Positions 15,547 through 20,539 of a stretch of DNA of 20,539 nucleotides are shown in pieces (within the stretch, counting starts at the first letter, position 1; each line of letters starts with the position of its first letter). The notes beneath the pieces were generated by a model. That model saw only the letters and a program-made list of their open reading frames with translations. It was not told the origin of the DNA and made no database searches. Made by a program: the position numbers and the translations under genes. This DNA is from UBA5734 sp964528645 (GTDB taxonomy: Bacteria > Bacillota > Clostridia > Saccharofermentanales > UBA5734), in the NCBI GenBank assembly GCA_964528645.1, contig CAZGSR010000042.1, positions 1 through 20,539 of the forward strand, written 5' to 3'.

Positions 15547-15687
15547 ATGACGATAGAAGAAATGAAAAAAGCCTTGCTCGAGTACGGTGCCTCGGCCGGT
15601 TTTACCAATTACCAGGCTGAACTCGACCAGATGGATGACGAAGAAATCAAGAAAGTCTACGCCAATACCTTCACGGTCAACAGCTAA
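15547..15687 (+). CDS. Small acidic protein of unknown function (46 residues)
   Basis: The reading frame begins with an ATG at 15547 directly after TAGGAGGG, one of the strongest ribosome binding sites in the window, and ends 30 bp before an intrinsic terminator. The product MTIEEMKKALLEYGASAGFTNYQAEL... is acidic. It has a likely N-terminal helix, no signal peptide and no cysteine, and a C-terminal DDEEIKKVYANTF element. That tail faintly resembles the DEEIxxIYNRxY tail of small Bacillota proteins of the BH0509 type, but I cannot claim homology. It has its own possible promoter and terminator, which argue for a monocistronic small gene. The frame is open further upstream, to 15415, but without a ribosome binding site. 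Confidence 0.75.
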   Translation: MTIEEMKKALLEYGASAGFTNYQAELDQMDDEEIKKVYANTFTVNS

Positions 15688-15716
15688 GACAAAACACATC
15701 AGTCATGCAACGTTCA

Positions 15717-15758
15717 AACACCGGCCAGGCACCCGAGGTGTCCAGGTCCGGTGTTTTT
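15717..15758 (+). terminator. Rho-independent terminator after the small gene
   Basis: AACACCGG (15717-15724) pairs perfectly with CCGGTGTT (15748-15755). An inner GGCACC/GGTGTC stem lies in between, and a T-run to 15758 follows. Confidence 0.85.
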
Positions 15759-15807
15759 CTTGAATATAACGCGATTTGACAGCAAAAAGACAACAGGGAG
15801 GACAACT

Positions 15808-17283
15808 ATGACTATTCACCAGCATCGATCAAAACCAGCGATCTTTTACGTCCTGCTGGTCGTTTCCAGCCTGACTTTGTCGGCCTGCAACTTGCCGGGG
15901 ATCAGCGTGACAACAAAGCCATTGGCATCAACCCAGACATCCGCCAGCCAGGAAAACCAGCTGGCACCGGTCACCGAACCGGAACATTCCTTTAGTCCAT
16001 CAGAAACCATTCTGCCGGAACCAGACGAGACAGAAAATGGCCCCGTAGATGTTGTAGAAGAAAACATCAACGCTGAAGATCTGGCAGAAGACCTGCGCCT
16101 GACCGATGAAGCGGAAGCGATCGAGCAGGAAGCGGCCGCTGCTGCCCCAGCAGATAATGCTGGCGCGCCTGTCCTCGATGAACCCGTTCCGGCCATCGCT
16201 TATCAGGTCAAACGCCAATTTGATACTAAAATTCCCCAGTCAGTTGGCCCCAATCTCCTGTATGATGCCTATGTGGTCTACCATGACTACCTGCTGATCA
16301 CATCCGGTGGAGCCAATATCCGGGAATGGCCGGATGCGTCTTCCGCCAAAGTCGGGCGAGCTGGCTATTTTGATAAGGTTCGTCTGCTGGCTGAAGTCGA
16401 AGGCGTCTTGGTCGAATCCTATGGCACCAATCTCTGGTATGAAGTCGAACAGAAGGTCGGGGACCAGATCATCCATGGTTTCATTTTGAGCGCCTTGGGT
16501 GAAGTCAGAACCTTCCAGTTTGACAAAATGATTGAATCCATCACAACTTTGCAAGCTGAAGTGGATGCCAATGTGACAGGCTATATTTCCAACTATAAAA
16601 ATTGGACCGGTTCTGCGCCTCTTTACCAGGGTGGAACGGTCGATGCCTATGGCACCAAGCGCTACCAGTCAGCACCTGCCTACGCTGAGGCCAGCACACA
16701 GTCGGACTTTCGCTACCTGACCGATGGTACACTGGTTTCGATCATCGCCGAAACGGACACCTTCTTCAAAGTCCATGTGCCCTTTTATGACGGGACATAC
16801 TATGTCCCGAAAAAATACGTCTCGCTGAAAAATTCCCTGGAGCAGCTGAAACAAGTCATTGTAGTGGACCGGTACAACCAGAATGAAGGTGTTTTTGAAT
16901 GGGTCGACGGCACTTGGCAATTGGTTTCCTACATCTATGCCACCACGGGTGAACAAGCCCGGCACAAAGAACCCACGGACCTGGGCTATTTCATGGCGAT
17001 CCAGAAAGTTGACCAGTTCCTGTACCTCGATGACATCACCCGCCAGATTGCCGGCTATGCCCCCTACGGTATCCGGTTCAATGGAGGTGCCTACATCCAT
17101 GGTGTGCCGGTCGATCTCAAGATCGTCAACGGCAGCCGTATATTTCCGCCTCACCAGGAATATTTGCACACCATTGGCAGCTTCCCGAGAAGCCATAAAT
17201 GCGTCCGCAATTACACCAGCCATGCCAAATTTCTCCATGAATGGACCCAGATTGGCCAAACAGCCATTATTGTCATCGAATAG
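15808..17283 (+). CDS. Lipoprotein with SH3-like region and L,D-transpeptidase (YkuD) domain
   Basis: The 491-residue secreted protein has a lipoprotein signal peptide ending LTLSAC (lipid-modified C27). An acidic Pro/Glu/Ala-rich linker follows (about 35-128), then a bacterial SH3-like region (about 160-235, with GGANIREWPDASSAKVG), a second beta-rich module (about 265-340) and a C-terminal YkuD-type domain (about 348-491). Catalytic residues are seen as H431 (YIHGVPVDL) and C465 in SHKCVRNY, with R467 and N468. The usual SHGC is changed to SHKC. The likely role is forming 3-3 peptidoglycan cross-links or attaching proteins at the outer membrane face. The ATG at 15808 is preferred to an earlier in-frame start at 15751 because GGGAGG (15796-15801) is 6 nt upstream and the earlier start lies inside the terminator. 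Confidence 0.82.
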   Translation: MTIHQHRSKPAIFYVLLVVSSLTLSACNLPGISVTTKPLASTQTSASQENQLAPVTEPEHSFSPSETILPEPDETENGPVDVVEENINAEDLAEDLRLTDEAEAIEQEAAAAAPADNAGAPVLDEPVPAIAYQVKRQFDTKIPQSVGPNLLYDAYVVYHDYLLITSGGANIREWPDASSAKVGRAGYFDKVRLLAEVEGVLVESYGTNLWYEVEQKVGDQIIHGFILSALGEVRTFQFDKMIESITTLQAEVDANVTGYISNYKNWTGSAPLYQGGTVDAYGTKRYQSAPAYAEASTQSDFRYLTDGTLVSIIAETDTFFKVHVPFYDGTYYVPKKYVSLKNSLEQLKQVIVVDRYNQNEGVFEWVDGTWQLVSYIYATTGEQARHKEPTDLGYFMAIQKVDQFLYLDDITRQIAGYAPYGIRFNGGAYIHGVPVDLKIVNGSRIFPPHQEYLHTIGSFPRSHKCVRNYTSHAKFLHEWTQIGQTAIIVIE

Positions 17284-17338
17284 GTGTAAATTGTGCGATA
17301 ATCAAAAGGAAATATTCCCGTATCGGAGGACTGCCTGA

Positions 17339-18601
17339 ATGACGGATCATTCAGAATCCTGTAGCACAGACCCCAAAGAGACTGAACAACATTTGATGCA
17401 AGAACAAGCAGCCATTTTCAAGGCTATTTATGAGAGTGAATCGTTTCTTGACAGGGTGCAGAGTGTTGCCCAGATAGGCCATTGGTATCTGGATACTTCA
17501 ACTGGGACATTGTCCTGGTCGAGGGAGACCTGCCGGATTTTCGGAACGTCGGTAGATGAACCACAATCCCTGGAGACCTTTTTTCAATTCCTTCATCCGG
17601 ATGACGTCGCCCAGGTGGATCAAGCCTGGTCAGACGCCCTGAATGGCCAGATCTACCAGATCCAGCACCGGATCATCCGCAAGGATGGTGACATCCGCTG
17701 GGTTGAAGAGCGGGCGGAAGTCTTCTTTGACGAATCTGGAATTCCCAGGCAGGGAATCGGTACGGTCCAGGACATCACGGACAGAGTCGAGACTGCCCTG
17801 GAACTGGAACGCTATCGCCAGCATCTGGAAGACATGGTCCAGGCACGTACGCTCGAGCTTGAAGCGGCCAGACAGCAGGCTGAATTGGCGAACAAGGCTA
17901 AAAGCACCTTCTTATCCAGCATGAGCCATGAAATCCGGACGCCGATGAACGCCATCATCGGTTATGCACACCTGATGCAGCAAGATCCACTGACCGTGCG
18001 CCAGCGTGAACGGTTGCATAAACTGACAGGGGCAGCCAATCATTTGCTTTCGATTATCAATGACATCCTCGACCTGTCCAAGATCGAATCAGGCCGCTTG
18101 CAATTGGATTACCATGAATTCGACCCGTCCCAGCTGGTAGACCAGGTCTGCACGGTGATTGCAGACCTGGCCGGGAAAAAGTCACTTCGCCTGATCGTCA
18201 ACCTCGACCCGCTACCACAGACGGTCGTCTCAGACAGCACCCGGGTCAAGCAAATATTGCTGAACTTGACTGGAAATGCTGTCAAGTTCACCCATCAGGG
18301 ATCGATTACCATCCGAGGGAGCCTGCAGCAGACATCCGACAGGATGGTGCATCTGCGTTTTGAAGTCATAGATACAGGCATAGGACTTTCTGACCAGCAA
18401 ATTGAACGGATCTTCCTGGATTTTACCCAGGCTGATGCTTCCACGACTCGGCTATATGGCGGTACTGGCCTGGGGCTTTCCATATCCAAACGACTCGCTG
18501 AAGCGCTGGGGGGGACCATTGGCGTTTCGAGCCAACTCGGACAGGGCAGCACCTTCTGGTTCGAAATCCCGGTCGGCGTTAAAAAGGAGAGACTGATATG
18601 A
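17339..18601 (+). CDS. Soluble PAS-domain sensor histidine kinase
   Basis: The 420-residue protein has no membrane segment. A PAS domain (about 40-150, ending IGTVQDITDR) leads into a coiled-coil linker (150-190). The HisKA domain follows, with phospho-acceptor H197 in SHEIRTPMNAI, and then the ATPase domain: N-box LLNLTGNAVKFT (N313), G1 DTGIG (345-349), F-box region and G2 GGTGLGL (374-380). All kinase motifs are intact. The HisKA style is that of hybrid kinases, but no receiver domain follows and no response regulator is encoded in the window. GGAGGA lies 8 nt before the ATG. Its TGA overlaps the ATG of the following binding-protein gene (ATGA), so the kinase is co-translated with an ABC importer. 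It may respond to the imported solute or to nutrient state; this is inference. Confidence 0.93.
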   Translation: MTDHSESCSTDPKETEQHLMQEQAAIFKAIYESESFLDRVQSVAQIGHWYLDTSTGTLSWSRETCRIFGTSVDEPQSLETFFQFLHPDDVAQVDQAWSDALNGQIYQIQHRIIRKDGDIRWVEERAEVFFDESGIPRQGIGTVQDITDRVETALELERYRQHLEDMVQARTLELEAARQQAELANKAKSTFLSSMSHEIRTPMNAIIGYAHLMQQDPLTVRQRERLHKLTGAANHLLSIINDILDLSKIESGRLQLDYHEFDPSQLVDQVCTVIADLAGKKSLRLIVNLDPLPQTVVSDSTRVKQILLNLTGNAVKFTHQGSITIRGSLQQTSDRMVHLRFEVIDTGIGLSDQQIERIFLDFTQADASTTRLYGGTGLGLSISKRLAEALGGTIGVSSQLGQGSTFWFEIPVGVKKERLI

Positions 18602-19584
18602 AATCCAGAACCATCCTGATCGTTGTTGTTGTTTTTGCCCTGGGTCTGAGCCTGCTGGCTGGCTGTGACCTGTCAGACCAGGCACGGTCCGAAGTCGACC
18701 AGATCCGTGTTGCTTGTCTGAAAGGACCCACCGGGATCGGTCTGGTTCACCTGATGGATCAGGCTGATCAGGGCAAAGCACAAAACCCCTATGTCTTTTC
18801 CATCCACGGTTCGGCGGATGAAATCACGCCTAAACTGATCAATGGCGAACTCGACTTGGCTGCCGTTCCGGCCAATCTGGCATCCGTCCTGTACAACAAC
18901 ACCAAAGGGCAAGTCAAGGTCCTGGCGATCAACACGCTCGGTGTCAATTACCTGGTGGAGACAGGCACGGCCATTTCGTCTTTGGAAGATGTGCGCGGCA
19001 AAACCATCTATGCCTCCGGCAAAGGCTCCAGCCCTGAGTTTGCCTTGCGCTATCTACTGGCAGAAAATGGCATCGATCCCGACCAGGATGTCACCCTGGA
19101 GTGGAAATCCGAAGCCACGGAGGTCGTTGCGCTACTGGCCCAGACGCCCGGCATGATCGCCATGCTGCCTCAACCCTATGTTGCTGTAGCCCAGGGCAAG
19201 GTACCCGGCCTGAATGTGGCGGTCGATCTCAATGCCGTGTGGAAAGACCTGGATAATGGCAGCCTGATGATCACAGGTGTCCTGGTGGGGCGCAAAGATT
19301 TTGTTGAGCAGTACAAATCCCAGGTCAAGACCTTCCTCGAGGAATATGAGGCCTCCACGCGACTGGCCAATGAATCGATCCCTGAAACAGCCGTGCTGAC
19401 GGAAAAATATGGCATTGTGGCTGCAGCAGCGGCTGAAAAAGCCATTCCACAGTGCAACATCACGTACCTCGCAGGCGCTGAAATGAAAACCGCCCTGTCT
19501 GGCTATCTTGAGGTGCTCAAAGCCCAGAATGCCAAGTCGGTCGGTGGCCAGTTGCCGGATGATGCGTTCTATTTCCTGCCTTGA
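18598..19584 (+). CDS. ABC transporter substrate-binding lipoprotein (SsuA/TauA/NMT1-like)
   Basis: This 328-residue extracytoplasmic binding protein has a lipoprotein signal peptide with LLAGC (C23). The mature part reads KGPTGIGLVHLM, then ELDLAAVPANLASVLYNNT, TLGVNYLVE, LEDVRGKTIYASGKGSSPEFALRYLL and ends SVGGQLPDDAFYFLP. This is a type II periplasmic-binding fold of the nitrate/sulfonate/taurine group, common in Clostridia. The ligand cannot be read from the sequence. AAGGAGAG lies within the end of the histidine kinase gene, and the ATG overlaps the kinase stop by 4 bp. The downstream permease start overlaps its own stop. Confidence 0.9.
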   Translation: MKSRTILIVVVVFALGLSLLAGCDLSDQARSEVDQIRVACLKGPTGIGLVHLMDQADQGKAQNPYVFSIHGSADEITPKLINGELDLAAVPANLASVLYNNTKGQVKVLAINTLGVNYLVETGTAISSLEDVRGKTIYASGKGSSPEFALRYLLAENGIDPDQDVTLEWKSEATEVVALLAQTPGMIAMLPQPYVAVAQGKVPGLNVAVDLNAVWKDLDNGSLMITGVLVGRKDFVEQYKSQVKTFLEEYEASTRLANESIPETAVLTEKYGIVAAAAAEKAIPQCNITYLAGAEMKTALSGYLEVLKAQNAKSVGGQLPDDAFYFLP

Positions 19585-20354
19585 GCATATCCGTGACAGA
19601 CACAGGCAAGCTTCCAGCATGGGCTAAAGCCCTATCGATCCTCCTGGCTTTATGGGTCTGGCAGCTGGCTGCCTGGATGGTCCAGAGCCACTTGCTCCTC
19701 GTTTCACCCTGGACCGCTCTCGTCCGGCTTGCGACCCTATCTGGCCAAGGTTCTTTCTGGCTGGCGGTCTCCCACTCCCTGGGCAGGATCCTCCTGGGCT
19801 TTGCCCTGGCGTTGGTGACGGGTATCGTCCTGGCTGTTGTTTCTGCGCGCTGGCATCTGGTCGATACCTTGCTCTGGCCCTATATGGCAGCCATCAAAGC
19901 CACCCCGGTTGCATCATTCATCATTTTATGCCTGATCTGGCTGGACTCGCGCAGTTTGTCCGTGTTCATTTCTTTCCTGATGGTGTTGCCGATCATTTAC
20001 ACCAGCGTCCTGCAAGGGATCCGCGCTACGGATATCCAGCTGCTGGAGATGGCAACGGTCTTCAAAGTCAGCCGCTGGCGTCGCCTGGTCTACATCTACC
20101 TGCCGCAGCTGCGCCCTTTCCTGGTTTCATCCTGTACCGTCGCCACGGGCCTGGCCTGGAAAGCTGGCATTGCAGCTGAGGTCATCGGGATTCCGGCCGG
20201 AACGATTGGGGAACGGCTGTATCAAGCCAAGGTCTACCTGGATACGGGAGATTTGTTCGCCTGGACCATCGTCGTGGTTGGACTCTCGATCGTGGTGGAC
20301 AAAGCCATTGTTCAAGGCCTGGACCGATTGTTTGCCTTTGTGGAGAACCGGTAA
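19581..20354 (+). CDS. ABC transporter permease (SsuC/TauC-like)
   Basis: The 257-residue integral membrane protein has about six transmembrane segments. The inner-membrane coupling (EAA) loop is LLEMATVFKVSRWRRLVYIYLPQLRPFL, at about residues 154-181, as in BPD_transp_1 permeases. It forms the channel with the ATPase that follows. The start is uncertain: TTG at 19581 overlaps the upstream stop as TTGA, and an in-frame GTG lies at 19593. Neither has a strong ribosome binding site, so translational coupling to the binding-protein gene is likely. It ends 2 bp before the ATPase start. Confidence 0.9.
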   Translation: MSISVTDTGKLPAWAKALSILLALWVWQLAAWMVQSHLLLVSPWTALVRLATLSGQGSFWLAVSHSLGRILLGFALALVTGIVLAVVSARWHLVDTLLWPYMAAIKATPVASFIILCLIWLDSRSLSVFISFLMVLPIIYTSVLQGIRATDIQLLEMATVFKVSRWRRLVYIYLPQLRPFLVSSCTVATGLAWKAGIAAEVIGIPAGTIGERLYQAKVYLDTGDLFAWTIVVVGLSIVVDKAIVQGLDRLFAFVENR

Positions 20355-20356
20355 CG

Positions 20357-20539
20357 ATGGCTATCGAAATCAGACATGTGAGCAAATCCTATGGTGGCCG
20401 GTCCGTACTTGTCCAATTTTCAGCTGTCTTGCCCGATCATGAGACAACCGTCATCATGGGGCCTTCTGGCTGTGGCAAGACGACTCTCCTCAGACTCCTG
20501 ATGGGTCTGGAACGACCCGATGCAGGCCGGATTGATGGC
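20357..20539 (+). CDS. ABC transporter ATP-binding protein, N-terminal part only
   Basis: The first 61 residues are present before the window ends. They show MAIEIRHVSKSYGGRSVL and the Walker A motif GPSGCGKT (35-42) followed by TLLRLLMGLERPDAG, typical of SsuB/TauB-type import ATPases. GGAGAA lies 9 nt upstream, inside the permease 3' end. Walker B, the signature motif and the C-terminus are outside the window. Confidence 0.92.
   Translation, partial: MAIEIRHVSKSYGGRSVLVQFSAVLPDHETTVIMGPSGCGKTTLLRLLMGLERPDAGRIDG

Noticed and set aside
15776..15781. TTGACA as a -35 box for the transpeptidase lipoprotein gene
   Set aside because: A -10 box at normal spacing would fall over the ribosome binding site, just before the ATG, and no TATAAT-like hexamer is there.

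Overview
The window looks like about 20.5 kb of chromosome from an anaerobic, low-to-middle-GC Bacillota, most likely class Clostridia. Three things point that way: strong AGGAGG-type ribosome binding sites with occasional TTG starts, a YozG/DUF2975 regulatory pair, and a meso-diaminopimelate dehydrogenase next to a PAS-GGDEF-hemerythrin sensor. The assignment is inferred from gene content and style. No rRNA or tRNA gene, CRISPR array, insertion sequence or phage gene is visible.

Layout. Positions 1-590 are non-coding and repeat-rich: a 52-bp tandem array (1-186), then unique sequence, then dispersed A/T-core palindromes (337-440), then a 21-bp tandem array (441-524). A good promoter (544-571) follows and drives a three-gene plus-strand operon: a DUF2975 membrane protein, a small YozG-like HTH regulator and a large DUF4153-like membrane protein (602-2565). 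On the minus strand, tdh and kbl (4923-2632) form a threonine-to-glycine degradation operon. Divergent from tdh is a family 3 glycoside hydrolase broken by an internal deletion plus frameshift (5095-6523), followed by a clear intrinsic terminator (6576-6620).

Next on the plus strand come a diguanylate cyclase with two PAS-like regions and a C-terminal hemerythrin domain (6704-8455), then ddh (8511-9497) and an iolC-like sugar kinase (9502-10509). Convergent with these is a minus-strand GNAT acetyltransferase-pirin pair joined by an ATGA overlap (11640-10496). Full-length cobalamin-dependent methionine synthase metH (11744-15403) diverges from that pair. A 46-codon small gene with a strong ribosome binding site and its own terminator (15547-15758) lies between metH and a secreted lipoprotein with SH3-like and L,D-transpeptidase domains (15808-17283).

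The window ends in an operon of a soluble PAS histidine kinase (17339-18601), a lipoprotein substrate-binding protein, a permease and the start of the ATPase of an SsuABC/TauABC-type ABC importer. The kinase and the binding protein overlap by 4 bp, as do the binding protein and the permease.

The most unusual items are the two tandem arrays with their related palindromes, the histidine kinase translationally coupled to an importer with no response regulator in view, the c-di-GMP/hemerythrin sensor with intact iron ligands and I-site, the small coupled gene, and the GH3 gene that has lost its general acid/base region but kept the nucleophile. No wholly new multi-gene defence or mobile system could be recognised.
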